Source of the DNA: Algoriphagus antarcticus
Lineage (GTDB): Bacteria; Bacteroidota; Bacteroidia; Cytophagales; Cyclobacteriaceae
Length of the DNA stretch: 64,000 bases
Assembly: GCF_002150685.1 (NCBI RefSeq)
Contig: NZ_MSSW01000001.1
Span: 1 to 64,000, forward strand
Direction of reading: 5' to 3'
Shown: positions 1-9,885 of the stretch, one piece after another
Layout: every line of letters begins with the position of its first letter
How positions within the stretch are numbered: position 1 is the first letter of the stretch
The notes under the pieces: generated by a model
Seen by the model: the letters and a program-made list of their open reading frames with translations, nothing else
Database searches by the model: none
Told to the model about the DNA's origin: nothing
Made by a program: the position numbers and the translations under genes

Positions 1-153
1 AACGGCACTTTCACCTTTTTGATAATATTTGTTGATGATATTGGAAACTGGACGCCAGTCAATCAATAGATTGATCTGATTGAAGAATTCCTGTTTGATT
101 TTTCTCTTCTGAACCATGTAGTCCGAAAAACCCAGTTTCTGTTCGTTTTTCAT
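1..153 (-). CDS. IS5-family transposase, N-terminal part, cut by the window edge
   Basis: Reading from an ATG at 153-151 to the window edge gives 51 codons without a stop, starting MKNEQKLGFSDYMVQKRKIK and continuing through IDWRPVSNIINKYY. This matches, from memory, the N-terminus of Bacteroidota IS5-type DDE transposases, in which a short helical region precedes a GRPAYD-type stretch; that stretch would lie outside the window. The catalytic residues cannot be seen, so activity cannot be judged. The gene lies directly downstream of the defence island and on the same strand, so it marks an insertion sequence at or inside the island. The other IS end and the terminal repeats are not available. 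The family call is from sequence resemblance only. Confidence 0.7.
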   Translation of the reverse strand, partial: MKNEQKLGFSDYMVQKRKIKQEFFNQINLLIDWRPVSNIINKYYQKGESAV

Positions 154-336
154 ACTCTAAAATACAAAAAAAACTAAGAAAAACAAGCATAAATATCTAA
201 TAATCAATTGATTATAATAAATTAATCCCTGCAACGGTCTCAATCAGTGTATCAAGTGTACTCAAATTTATTTTGCTTGGTCAATACAAGCTCTAAGACG
301 AGTTTCCCTTTGGAAAAAGGAAGTTAAGACTGGGTT

Positions 337-3300
337 TTAACTTGTTTCACCATACCCCGCAAAATCAACCAAATACACGTAACCTATTGCCTTTGCTTCC
401 TCACACCATTGAGTTGAAAAGGATGTGCCATTTCTTTCATCTGACCTTAGGGAATCCTCATATGTCCAAACGACAACTTCGTTCACAACAAATCCAGAAA
501 CCCTGTTAAATTCTCTTATCCTACTTGCTGAGGAGGAAATTGATCCAACTATTTTATTCAGCTTTTCATGATGAAGCTCATAGAAAGTATATTGCCCACT
601 TACCCTTTTTTGAACAAAAACGGAATCGCCACTACTAATATGATTTTTAATGATAAGGTTTATTGACTTCCCTCTATAATTATCTTCCTTAGCCGCCCAA
701 CTTAAAATCAGCTTGTCCAAACCCTTGCCAGCACCAATCCCCATTCTCTTTTCCAAAGAATTCGGTAAAGTGTATTTTTCATTCTTGATTAGTCGATGCT
801 CTCTCATACCTTTAAAAACTAACAATCTATAGCGGGCTCTTGTGTAAGCTACATAAGTCACTCTCTTCTCCTCCTCGAAAATTTCTAATAGTTCGTCTTC
901 CTCCAATAGTAAAGTCTCTTTTAATGGTAGGCTTGAAAAAGATGGAGGAACTATGACACAATCAAACTCCAACCCCTTCACCTTGTGTATGGTGGAAAGT
1001 ACAATCTCAATCTCATCCGAATCATTAGAAAATCTCGGCTTGTACTTTTCATAAATCTTATAAAGTTGGCCATCATCCTTGCGGCACATTTCTATTAAAA
1101 AATCGAGAAGACCGGAATAGGTTATATTTTCTTCCTCACTCAAAAATTCCAAAATCAAAGATTGGAATACCCTGAGATAAAAGTGATTCCATTTCGGGAA
1201 AGCAGTTATGAGTCTGAGAACCTCTTTATTAATTTCAAGTTCAAATTTTGAACGAACCAATTCATCTTGCTTAGATTTAACGAAAAGCATTACCTCGTAA
1301 CACTCCCGAATCCGGAAAAACTCACATGGAAGAGCGCCTTGTAAACGAATTCTTGCTTCACTAATTCTCATTGACTTTAATCTTTGAAAACCGCGATAAA
1401 CCTCATCATTCTTCCTAAATAGGATAGCAATTTGTTTATAGGGTTTTTTATTGTTTCGCTCATCCAGCAAAAGCTTCAAGTGACCCCACCAAGTTTCATT
1501 ATCAGTAAGATTATCAAAAACCTGAACATAATCTTCCCTAAAATCCTCCGAAGGGACTCTTGTAGCTATTGGTATTAAGTCTTGCTGATCTGCAGGAAGA
1601 GTAAGTAGATCACTTGCGACACTCAGTATATTTGGATAGGATCTATGATTTTTATAAAGCTTAAAAATTGCAGGGCTAAAGATTTGATTAAAATTATCGT
1701 AATACGGCCATGGGCTTAAACTACCACCATCAGCCTTTCTGTCATATCCATATATACTTTGATTAGGATCTCCTATAATAAATAGACTTGAATTAGTCGA
1801 CTTTTGGAGTTCACTTAGTAATTGAACTCGGGTATTATTTATGTCCTGAAACTCATCGACGAGAATATGCTTCAAGCTACCCAGCTGATTAAATATTTCT
1901 CCAGGAGAATGCCTAAGGGTATCAAGCAGTATTGGTTCCCATTCATTAAAATCACGCCCCTCCAGTTTATTTAGACAATACTTTTTGGCAAGTCCATGGA
2001 AGGTGAAAATCTTTAACCTTTTAGAAAGTCTTCCATAACCCAATTCATTAAATAGTTTCCCTAATCGATCTTTCAATTCGGAAACCACTGCCCTGTTGTA
2101 GGCCAATACAAGAATTTCATCGGGATTTATACCAACATGATGTACAAGTTTGGCGACTCTAAGAGTAAGCGTGTGAGTCTTTCCAGAACCTGGACCTGCC
2201 ATCACATTGATATGTTGGTTAATAGCAGTGTCATAAATGTTTCTTTGCTCATCATTCAGCTTGTCTTCCTCAATTTGTATGGCATCTCCTCTCCATTTGA
2301 CCAGCAAAGGATCTTCGGGATCAAGTTCTTGCTGGATAGCATCCAACAAACTCTCAAGTGAATCGCAAGCAAAATACTTTTTAATAAATGTCTCCTGTTT
2401 AAACCTCAAAGCTGCATCATGTAAATCCTTGCCCTTTTGGTAGTTGGCGAGCACTTCTAATGCGATAAGTTTTAATTCCCTAACTTTTCTTGCCTCTTCA
2501 AACTCTTCGAAAACTTTCTTATCATCAGACTGCAAATCAGTCTCAACTACAGCTTCAATAGACTTCAGATAGAGCTCAATCCCAGATGGAAAAATACCGC
2601 CAGACTTACAATAACCCAAAATTGAAAGTATGAAAAGTAAGTCTTGCAAATAGTTGACATCTTCCTTCAGGTTAACGTCGTTAATCAAATCTGCCCAGTT
2701 AAAGGACTTTTCGTTCTTTTTAATGCTTGAATTAGAAATATGAAGAAGAAGGCGTGTCACATCATTTTCTAACTGCAATAGTTTCGTTGACCACTCCTCT
2801 ATTTTATGATACCCATTGAAAACTGATTGGTGAACGATAGCTTTTCTTGAACCATCACTTTTCTTCTCCATCTTACTTTCATGTCGGGTCTTCCCTAAAA
2901 TTCGGATTATGGTAAAAGCATGCTTCGCTCTTTTCTTAATGAGGTCTTTCTTGAAGTTTTGTAATTCTTTGGTTTTAGAGTCTGTCTTATCTTTTGTTGT
3001 CCATGGTAGAATATTAAACTCTACTTCCTCTGAAATGGCCTCATTCAACATATAATCCAGTTCATCACCTTCGAAAGTTTTCGAATCACTAAGAGGAACA
3101 CTCTTAAGTATGCTTCGAGCAAAAGAAAAAATAGCCTTTATTGCAGGGAATTTCTCATTTTGATTCTTAGTCTCAAGTGCATGCTTGATTTCATCTGCTC
3201 TCAGCCTTGTCGTTTCAATTAATACATGTTGGTTAATTTTAATCAGGTTTATTGAGTGAGCTTTGTATAGTGACTTATATAGATTTGATAAGCTAAGTTT

Positions 3301-6300
3301 TGTCTCATCTCTCAATGCTGTAAGAGATAATTGAATCAATTCCGGGTCTTCATCCCCATGTTGATCAGGCATAATTTGCTGTAATTTCACTATTGCTCTA
3401 CATACTTGAAGAGAATCTTCATCCTGGCACTGGCCAAGGTTATCTTGAAGATCGATTATTGATTCTTTAAAAAGCTCCAAGTGAGTAACTGTAGAGTACC
3501 CAAGTTTTATTCTTTCTAATTTCTCAAGCCAATGTAATGCGAGCCTAAAATTGATATTCAAAGACTCATCTGTCTTTCCTCTTTCGATAGATAGTAAATC
3601 AAGTGGAATAGCCGTTGGGTGCTCTAAATCAGGAATTAGAGGCTTAAATTTCTGAATATACTTCTCAACTATCCCCTTGGCTTCCTTCACCTCATGCCAA
3701 GAAATTCTACTTTCAAGTAATTGATCCTTTAATTGAGCGAAATCATCGTTTGAAGTAAGACAAAGCGTTTTTATAGAATTATTTTCATCGTAAAATCCTG
3801 CCTCATAGCGCAGTCTCTCGTTTCGACCTGCTCTACCAACTTCTTGTAGAAAATCTTCGAAGGTACTTGAAGGTGATAAATGAGCGACATAATGAATATT
3901 TGGAATGTCCATCCCCATCCCAAATGCTTTGGTAGAAAACAAGATGACGAGTTCTCCAGATTTATATTTATCATAGGTCTCTCTTCTATCTTCAGCATCC
4001 ATTCCTGCATGAAAGAAACCGACTTTATCTTTTAATCCACAATTGTCTCCAAATTCTTCTTTCAAATAATCTGGAAATAATAGAGCGCTTTCTTCAACTT
4101 TTTTTCGACTCTTGACGAAGATTATTGCACGGCTTTTCCTGGAATCGAAATTCCCGATCTTCAAATAGTTTGCTATTTCAGTGAGCCTATCCTCTTCTGC
4201 GACATTGTGTTTAAAGTCCATTCGAATATGATCTCGTACTGGGTTATAATTCTTTGGGGCACCTTCTACTACATCAAGATTCCCCATTATTCGGGTTATG
4301 TCCTTAGCAACCTGCTCTGAAATAGTTGCTGAAAACAAAAGTTTTTTGAGTTGAAATTTAGAAGAATATTCAGTCACCTTCTTAGCAGCATTCATATAAT
4401 CAGGCCTAAAATCTAAACCCCATTGTGATATGCAATGCGCTTCATCAAAAACAGCAAACTCAAGGCCGTTGTCAGAGATTACACGAGAGAGTAGCGCATT
4501 TTCAAATGATCTTACCCTAAATCTCTCAGGAGTAATAAATAGCATGGTAATCTCTCCTCCTGATATTCTGCGGTAAATGTCCTTAATTTCGACTGGGGAC
4601 TTATCCCCACTAATGAAATCTACATTGCTGAAAAAGCCTTTATCCCACAGTCCATCGACTTGATCTTGCATAAGCGCCCTTAATGGAACTATAACAATTG
4701 TCAATTTATTGGTGAAGCCAGATCTAAATAATGCTGGTGCTTGAAACAACACAGATTTACCAGCGCCAGTAGGAAGGGAGACTATTAGATCTTTCTTCGC
4801 TTGAAGAATCTCATCCAAATACAGATGTTGGTAATCTCGCCATTCATGTGGCTTCTCAGGATTTTCGTCTGCAAGAAAAATATATCGTAATAGGTCCTTT
4901 GCCTCATCTATACCAAATGGAATTTCAGAAGAAGGAGTATTGGAAGGGAAAAATTTTCTTACCAACTCATGGTCTGATTTGTATTTCTCTTCAGAACTCC
5001 AAACTTCAATAAGAGAAGAATGCATTTGAAAACTTCTTGCGACATCATAGTAGTCTGACAATCTTGAGTCTCCTAAAAAGAAATTTGATTTAGCATGATT
5101 ATCAATAATGGAGTAATAATAGAAATCAATTAAGGCTTTATGTGACTTCAATAAAGTAAAGGTGTCCACCATGCCAGTTCGAGCTTCATTGCTGTGCCCT
5201 TCAACTTCTGACTCATCCTTCTCTAAGACTTCAAACTTGATCATCTGAGATTTCTCTTGTAAGAGGAAGCTATCCCAAATAAAATCTATTGGACCAACAT
5301 AATTAATAGAAATAAAATCGATCAACTTAGCTATTGGAATCACCATCAGTTTCTTTTGAGACGAATAAGCATGAAGCAGCTCAAGTTGTCTAATCGTTGA
5401 TGACCGATTGTCAGGAACAAAAAACCCAATTGCTCTTGAATAGGACGACAATAAATCAACCTCTGAAGTATCGTTAACTATTAGAACCTTGGGATGATCT
5501 TCTTTAATATTTCGGATTCCCTGAAGTAGTTTAAACTGATAAACCCAATATTTATCTCTATAAAATGACTCAGCATTTACTCGATGAGCGTCAGCTAAAA
5601 ATCCAGATTTCCTTGAATCAGGCTTAATTACAAACCCATTCGTTTTGTTTGATTTCCTCTCTTTGAATTCTATTGAAATTATATTTTCAAATGAAAGAGA
5701 ACCGATTATACCGTCAATATCTTGATTGCAGAAAACTTTAAATTGAGATCGCCCGGTTTTATCGATCCAGATATTCTTAACATATTTTGGAACAAAGTCA
5801 ATGTGAAGTAATTCGAGATGTCTACTCTCAAGAGAAACATAGCTTTGACCTCCAGAAAGCTTTAACCAAATAGGCTCTTGCTTTGGAAATTTTTCAAAAA
5901 TAGTAGCAAAATCAAGATCTTGTCCAAGTTGAATTTTTGTAGTCAGTTGGGAAAGTTCTTTACACAAGACAACTGCCTGATAGCCCTCTAAAACCACTTG
6001 GGTTTCATCAATTAGCAAAAGCTCATCAAAAAATACTGCTACAGATTGCTGTTTTTCAATCAGTTCTTCTAAGGAGGAATATTCACATAGCTCATGAATT
6101 ATATCGTCAGGGATCTTAATTAGAATCGCAGTTGGAAGATTGGATAAATAAGGGATAGAACCTTTTTCTTCATTCCAACCAATATATCTTAACAATACGA
6201 TTTGAAGGAAATCATCTTTTATGAAATCCTGCTCCACCAATTCTCTTGAAAGAATCCACGATTTTCGTCTATTCCTTGAAACCAGATTTACGTTATAATG

Positions 6301-8478
6301 TGATGAGACGCTGTCCCACAATAATTCTGGCAGAATCACAATTACTTTTGAATCATTGACTAAAACTTCCTCTAAAGCATGACCTATCTCGCCTGAAAGT
6401 ATTTGGCTTCCTTGAGGCCTAAAGTACTGGTCAGATTGTTTCTCTGTATATTCTTCATCCACATAGTTAAGCCCAAATAATAGACATTTCTCTTCAATGA
6501 GCTCAGCTGCATATAGGGGTAATAATGGTCTTAATAACTGAAAGAGATCCTTTGAAGCAATCAACCTCGCTATTTGATTTAGAAAAAGCTGGTAGGTTTG
6601 CTTGGTATCATAAGCTGCAGTATGAGCCGTCATTAATCCGTAGCTCTTACGTCCTGGATTTAATAACATTTCCACTTCAAGGGTATCCCAAATGAAGTCT
6701 TTGAAGAATATGACATCGATTCCGTCTAAACGCTTGAGATCAAATTCTCTTATGTTTTGACCAATGATTAAACTACTGGACTTAATCAGATGAATTAAGT
6801 CTTTCAGGCCTACCTCTTCATTATTGTAATCACTGTGATCCTTAGCACCAGAATTCGAGATCCATGCAAATTCTTTTATCCCGCTATGATCAACTTCAAG
6901 GTCAAAGCAGACAAAATCAAGTTCACTTATCTCTGATTCTATTTTCTCAATTATCCTTTTCTGTTGTATAGGCAACAATGAGTTATGTCCCTCTAAATAT
7001 GAGATTGACTTTTCAAATGGGAAACCTTCTAAAAGTCTTACTCGATCCTCATCTATCGAGAGATCCTTTAGAATCCAATACATTTTATCTTCTGAGAAAC
7101 CGCTGATTACTTTTGAGTTAAAAAGCGCTACATAAACCTCAGGGTAGGCAGACTCAAAATTATCCTCTGTAAGTATAAGGCCAGGAAAAATTGATAGAAA
7201 AGGATTTATAAAATTTTTAAAATTTTCGACCCCTTTCATAGAGGTAAGAAAAATTGGCTTTTTAAGGAATTCATTAATTAAAAATGAAAGTCGGGAAGAA
7301 TTCCCTTCCTGTATTCGTAAGGCATTCAGAACCTCTATTTGATCCTGATACGACATAAATGGTAGAATATCCTCTGACCATATAGTATCACTATTTCCCT
7401 CACTTGGCAACCTCTCAATTACACCTTTAATCCAAAAACAAAAGGTGACTTTATTGAAGGTTTGATTTTTTACGTCATCAAAATACTCTTCCAAAAAAGG
7501 GAACACATAAAACTCACTGATCTGGTTTAGGATTTCATTCAATCCCTGAGAATTCAACTCATTAAAAATCAACTTATACAGCCTGAAAAAATCAGTATTC
7601 TTAGCCCCACAGGCTAATAGAAACCTATTTAGCCAAATTATTGAAGATCGGTTTTGTGTAACACTCTGTGACTGGTGAGTCAATACCTTTCTCGCCCATC
7701 CAATTTTATCTTTTTCTGGAGAGGAGAAATCATTGATTAAATCAACGCTCCATTGACCAGATGATTCATTTGCTTTGATAATATATATCCCTTCCTTAAA
7801 CCATTTCCGCAATGGGAATTCTTGAGTGATTGAAAAGCCAGAAATCGGAGACGCATACCCCTTAGCATTCCTTTCAAAGAGATAACAAGGAATTAAATTC
7901 GAGACTTTTATAGCATCCAGCTCTCCTCTCTTTTTCTTAGAATCAGTAGTGTTGAAAACTACTATATCATTTTCTGAGATGTTCGCTGTTAACAATGTGC
8001 TTGCATGAATAAAGCAATCCTTATCGTCCACGAAGCTATAAACATAGCCAAACCCCTTCTTCGTATCGTAGAACTTTACTCTCCCTACTTTGAGTTCCTC
8101 CCATTCTTTAGGAAAAAGATTTTTTAAAACACCACTTGGAACTTCAATAGCCTCAGAGTTTGATAGTGTTAATGAGGAGATTGGTTTATCTCTCGGCAGC
8201 ATAATCTTACCTAACACAGACAAACCTTTCAATGCCTCGTTAACAGGCCTTATAGCATCATGACGTTTCCCAATTGACAAATGGGAAGCCTCTTCTCTCT
8301 TCAAAGCGGAGCTTTCGATTTCCTTATTCAACAAGGCTACCTGAACCATATTGATTTTGGAATTGGGGTTATTTTCTATCTCATATCCAAATGAGAACAG
8401 TTTTTCAACAATTACAGCTGTTCCTACATTCAATTTTCGCGCAATCTGCCCCAAGCGCATCATTTTTTCCTCCGACAT
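337..8478 (-). CDS. Giant multidomain helicase-nuclease (IF2N-like, cold shock, DEDDh exonuclease, RecQ, UvrD)
   Basis: One uninterrupted 2713-codon frame carries five recognisable modules. Residues about 6-56 resemble the Bacteroidota IF-2 N-terminal domain (RLGQIARKLNVGTAVIVEKL). Residues 130-197 form a cold-shock domain (GRVKFYDTKKGFGYV, then CFIHAS). Residues 520-680 form a DEDDh exonuclease: FDLEVD near 524, IIGQNIREFDLKRL, and TAHTAAYD near 618. A RecQ-type SF2 helicase has PTGAGKS near 1236, DEAHCISQWG near 1343 and QEVGRAGRNER near 1543. A UvrD/Rep SF1 helicase has AGPGSGKTHT near 2094, DEFQD near 2207 and VAYTRAR near 2543. Residues 200-510 and 690-1220 are unassigned. All key motifs are intact, so the enzyme is probably active on nucleic acid. 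It follows mcrC by 69 bp and is probably the last gene of the defence operon. A role in phage or plasmid defence is inferred from context. A second start (codon 6, MMRLG) is possible. Confidence 0.85.
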   Translation of the reverse strand: MSEEKMMRLGQIARKLNVGTAVIVEKLFSFGYEIENNPNSKINMVQVALLNKEIESSALKREEASHLSIGKRHDAIRPVNEALKGLSVLGKIMLPRDKPISSLTLSNSEAIEVPSGVLKNLFPKEWEELKVGRVKFYDTKKGFGYVYSFVDDKDCFIHASTLLTANISENDIVVFNTTDSKKKRGELDAIKVSNLIPCYLFERNAKGYASPISGFSITQEFPLRKWFKEGIYIIKANESSGQWSVDLINDFSSPEKDKIGWARKVLTHQSQSVTQNRSSIIWLNRFLLACGAKNTDFFRLYKLIFNELNSQGLNEILNQISEFYVFPFLEEYFDDVKNQTFNKVTFCFWIKGVIERLPSEGNSDTIWSEDILPFMSYQDQIEVLNALRIQEGNSSRLSFLINEFLKKPIFLTSMKGVENFKNFINPFLSIFPGLILTEDNFESAYPEVYVALFNSKVISGFSEDKMYWILKDLSIDEDRVRLLEGFPFEKSISYLEGHNSLLPIQQKRIIEKIESEISELDFVCFDLEVDHSGIKEFAWISNSGAKDHSDYNNEEVGLKDLIHLIKSSSLIIGQNIREFDLKRLDGIDVIFFKDFIWDTLEVEMLLNPGRKSYGLMTAHTAAYDTKQTYQLFLNQIARLIASKDLFQLLRPLLPLYAAELIEEKCLLFGLNYVDEEYTEKQSDQYFRPQGSQILSGEIGHALEEVLVNDSKVIVILPELLWDSVSSHYNVNLVSRNRRKSWILSRELVEQDFIKDDFLQIVLLRYIGWNEEKGSIPYLSNLPTAILIKIPDDIIHELCEYSSLEELIEKQQSVAVFFDELLLIDETQVVLEGYQAVVLCKELSQLTTKIQLGQDLDFATIFEKFPKQEPIWLKLSGGQSYVSLESRHLELLHIDFVPKYVKNIWIDKTGRSQFKVFCNQDIDGIIGSLSFENIISIEFKERKSNKTNGFVIKPDSRKSGFLADAHRVNAESFYRDKYWVYQFKLLQGIRNIKEDHPKVLIVNDTSEVDLLSSYSRAIGFFVPDNRSSTIRQLELLHAYSSQKKLMVIPIAKLIDFISINYVGPIDFIWDSFLLQEKSQMIKFEVLEKDESEVEGHSNEARTGMVDTFTLLKSHKALIDFYYYSIIDNHAKSNFFLGDSRLSDYYDVARSFQMHSSLIEVWSSEEKYKSDHELVRKFFPSNTPSSEIPFGIDEAKDLLRYIFLADENPEKPHEWRDYQHLYLDEILQAKKDLIVSLPTGAGKSVLFQAPALFRSGFTNKLTIVIVPLRALMQDQVDGLWDKGFFSNVDFISGDKSPVEIKDIYRRISGGEITMLFITPERFRVRSFENALLSRVISDNGLEFAVFDEAHCISQWGLDFRPDYMNAAKKVTEYSSKFQLKKLLFSATISEQVAKDITRIMGNLDVVEGAPKNYNPVRDHIRMDFKHNVAEEDRLTEIANYLKIGNFDSRKSRAIIFVKSRKKVEESALLFPDYLKEEFGDNCGLKDKVGFFHAGMDAEDRRETYDKYKSGELVILFSTKAFGMGMDIPNIHYVAHLSPSSTFEDFLQEVGRAGRNERLRYEAGFYDENNSIKTLCLTSNDDFAQLKDQLLESRISWHEVKEAKGIVEKYIQKFKPLIPDLEHPTAIPLDLLSIERGKTDESLNINFRLALHWLEKLERIKLGYSTVTHLELFKESIIDLQDNLGQCQDEDSLQVCRAIVKLQQIMPDQHGDEDPELIQLSLTALRDETKLSLSNLYKSLYKAHSINLIKINQHVLIETTRLRADEIKHALETKNQNEKFPAIKAIFSFARSILKSVPLSDSKTFEGDELDYMLNEAISEEVEFNILPWTTKDKTDSKTKELQNFKKDLIKKRAKHAFTIIRILGKTRHESKMEKKSDGSRKAIVHQSVFNGYHKIEEWSTKLLQLENDVTRLLLHISNSSIKKNEKSFNWADLINDVNLKEDVNYLQDLLFILSILGYCKSGGIFPSGIELYLKSIEAVVETDLQSDDKKVFEEFEEARKVRELKLIALEVLANYQKGKDLHDAALRFKQETFIKKYFACDSLESLLDAIQQELDPEDPLLVKWRGDAIQIEEDKLNDEQRNIYDTAINQHINVMAGPGSGKTHTLTLRVAKLVHHVGINPDEILVLAYNRAVVSELKDRLGKLFNELGYGRLSKRLKIFTFHGLAKKYCLNKLEGRDFNEWEPILLDTLRHSPGEIFNQLGSLKHILVDEFQDINNTRVQLLSELQKSTNSSLFIIGDPNQSIYGYDRKADGGSLSPWPYYDNFNQIFSPAIFKLYKNHRSYPNILSVASDLLTLPADQQDLIPIATRVPSEDFREDYVQVFDNLTDNETWWGHLKLLLDERNNKKPYKQIAILFRKNDEVYRGFQRLKSMRISEARIRLQGALPCEFFRIRECYEVMLFVKSKQDELVRSKFELEINKEVLRLITAFPKWNHFYLRVFQSLILEFLSEEENITYSGLLDFLIEMCRKDDGQLYKIYEKYKPRFSNDSDEIEIVLSTIHKVKGLEFDCVIVPPSFSSLPLKETLLLEEDELLEIFEEEKRVTYVAYTRARYRLLVFKGMREHRLIKNEKYTLPNSLEKRMGIGAGKGLDKLILSWAAKEDNYRGKSINLIIKNHISSGDSVFVQKRVSGQYTFYELHHEKLNKIVGSISSSASRIREFNRVSGFVVNEVVVWTYEDSLRSDERNGTSFSTQWCEEAKAIGYVYLVDFAGYGETS

Positions 8479-8547
8479 TATTGGTACTGAATCAAATTAT
8501 TATTCATCTTTAATCTTTTTACTCTATAGTACTCACATCACAAATCC

Positions 8548-9885
8548 TTATAAATTGGAAAGTACGGTGTCAATAGTCGGCAACATCACCCCCAGCTTCC
8601 AAACCTTTTCATACTGATCGACTTCTTTATTTTTTGAAGTAAGTAGCTCAATTTTATCAGTCCCTGATTCTAAGTCAGGAAATATGATCACACAACCCAA
8701 GAGTAAATCTTTATTGGATAATTTAAGTCGATTTCGGATCTCTTTCAGCCTTGCATAGCCACTTACCTGACGAATATCAGCATGAAGGCCTTGATGACGT
8801 CTACCGATGTAACCTGGCTTATATTTCGCATCGATCACCAATGACTCTTCGTCACCATAGAATAGGTAATCCACTTCATTGCCATAGGTTCTTTCATGAT
8901 ACCTAATCTTTGACCCAAAACTGCTTTTTTTCAACAACTTCAACACATAGAGTTCAAACAGCTTACTCATATCAATCCAATAGGGTGGAGTAAGAATGGT
9001 TTCTTGATCCTGAATTGAATTAAGATTATAGCTAAACCGGTGAAGTATTAGCTTGGCTAATTCTATTGCTTTCTCATAGTTCTTATAAAAAGGATTGAAT
9101 TTGAAATACTTGATTTCATGAAGCTGGACTTCTTCTGACACCCCTTCAAAAGCCGGTTGGATAAAATTGAAAGTCTCCTGAAAGTAAGCCTCCGATTCCA
9201 ATCCTTTGAACGTGGAGAGATATCGTCGAATGAAGGTAAGCGTCTTTTTTAATAATCGGTTTTCCAGTCCATCTACTCCAAACTGCTCGTATTGGCAATA
9301 GGTGTTCAGGTTTTTGTTCTTGACCAGATTTTGCTTGATGGTCTGACTTACCAATACTTTTCCTTTGACCTTGGCATATAGGTTTCTTTCAACCTTATAA
9401 TAGCTTCTCTTTAATCCCTTTCTTACGATATCCTTTACCTGATTCAGGAATTGGATCATAATTAGAGGGGAGATCAAGTCTTGATTCTTTTGCAGCTGAA
9501 TCCATGGACTGTCAAACTTGATTTCAAAAAGTTCTTTGGTATGATCTCGGACATCAGGTTCTTCGAGTGCTTGGAACAGCATTTTCAATACATCAATCTG
9601 AACCAGCTCCTTTTCTTCCTGAGGTTTTTGCTCTTCTCCTGAATCTTCGTCAAACTTTGTATTGAGCTTAGACTCTACATAGACCCAATGATCGCCCACA
9701 TGGTCAGGAATCCAATCGGCACCAACATAGTAAGATGTCGAAATCCCAATCTTGCCTTCTAAAGATTTGAATGTCGCACATAAGCCGTCATTCCTCCGTT
9801 TTTTAAACAATATATCAGGGGGATTAACGCCCTCACAAAAGTCAAATAAACTGTAAACATGCTCACGTAATAAGAATGGTCTCAT
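8548..9885 (-). CDS. mcrC: McrC-like nuclease subunit of a type IV (McrBC) restriction system
   Basis: This 445-aa protein matches the McrC family (PF10117). The N-terminus MRPFLLREHVYSLFDFCEG is followed by an all-helical middle and a C-terminal PD-(D/E)xK nuclease core: EVDYLF near residue 334, a turn, then LVIDAKYK near 348, and ADIRQVSGYAR, the usual helix with conserved Gln and Tyr. McrC binds the McrB hexamer, stimulates GTP hydrolysis and cuts DNA carrying modified cytosine. The start codon overlaps the mcrB stop by 4 bp (ATGA), so translation is coupled. Family length is usually 350-450 aa, so the gene looks complete. Substrate modification cannot be told from sequence. Confidence 0.92.
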   Translation of the reverse strand: MRPFLLREHVYSLFDFCEGVNPPDILFKKRRNDGLCATFKSLEGKIGISTSYYVGADWIPDHVGDHWVYVESKLNTKFDEDSGEEQKPQEEKELVQIDVLKMLFQALEEPDVRDHTKELFEIKFDSPWIQLQKNQDLISPLIMIQFLNQVKDIVRKGLKRSYYKVERNLYAKVKGKVLVSQTIKQNLVKNKNLNTYCQYEQFGVDGLENRLLKKTLTFIRRYLSTFKGLESEAYFQETFNFIQPAFEGVSEEVQLHEIKYFKFNPFYKNYEKAIELAKLILHRFSYNLNSIQDQETILTPPYWIDMSKLFELYVLKLLKKSSFGSKIRYHERTYGNEVDYLFYGDEESLVIDAKYKPGYIGRRHQGLHADIRQVSGYARLKEIRNRLKLSNKDLLLGCVIIFPDLESGTDKIELLTSKNKEVDQYEKVWKLGVMLPTIDTVLSNL

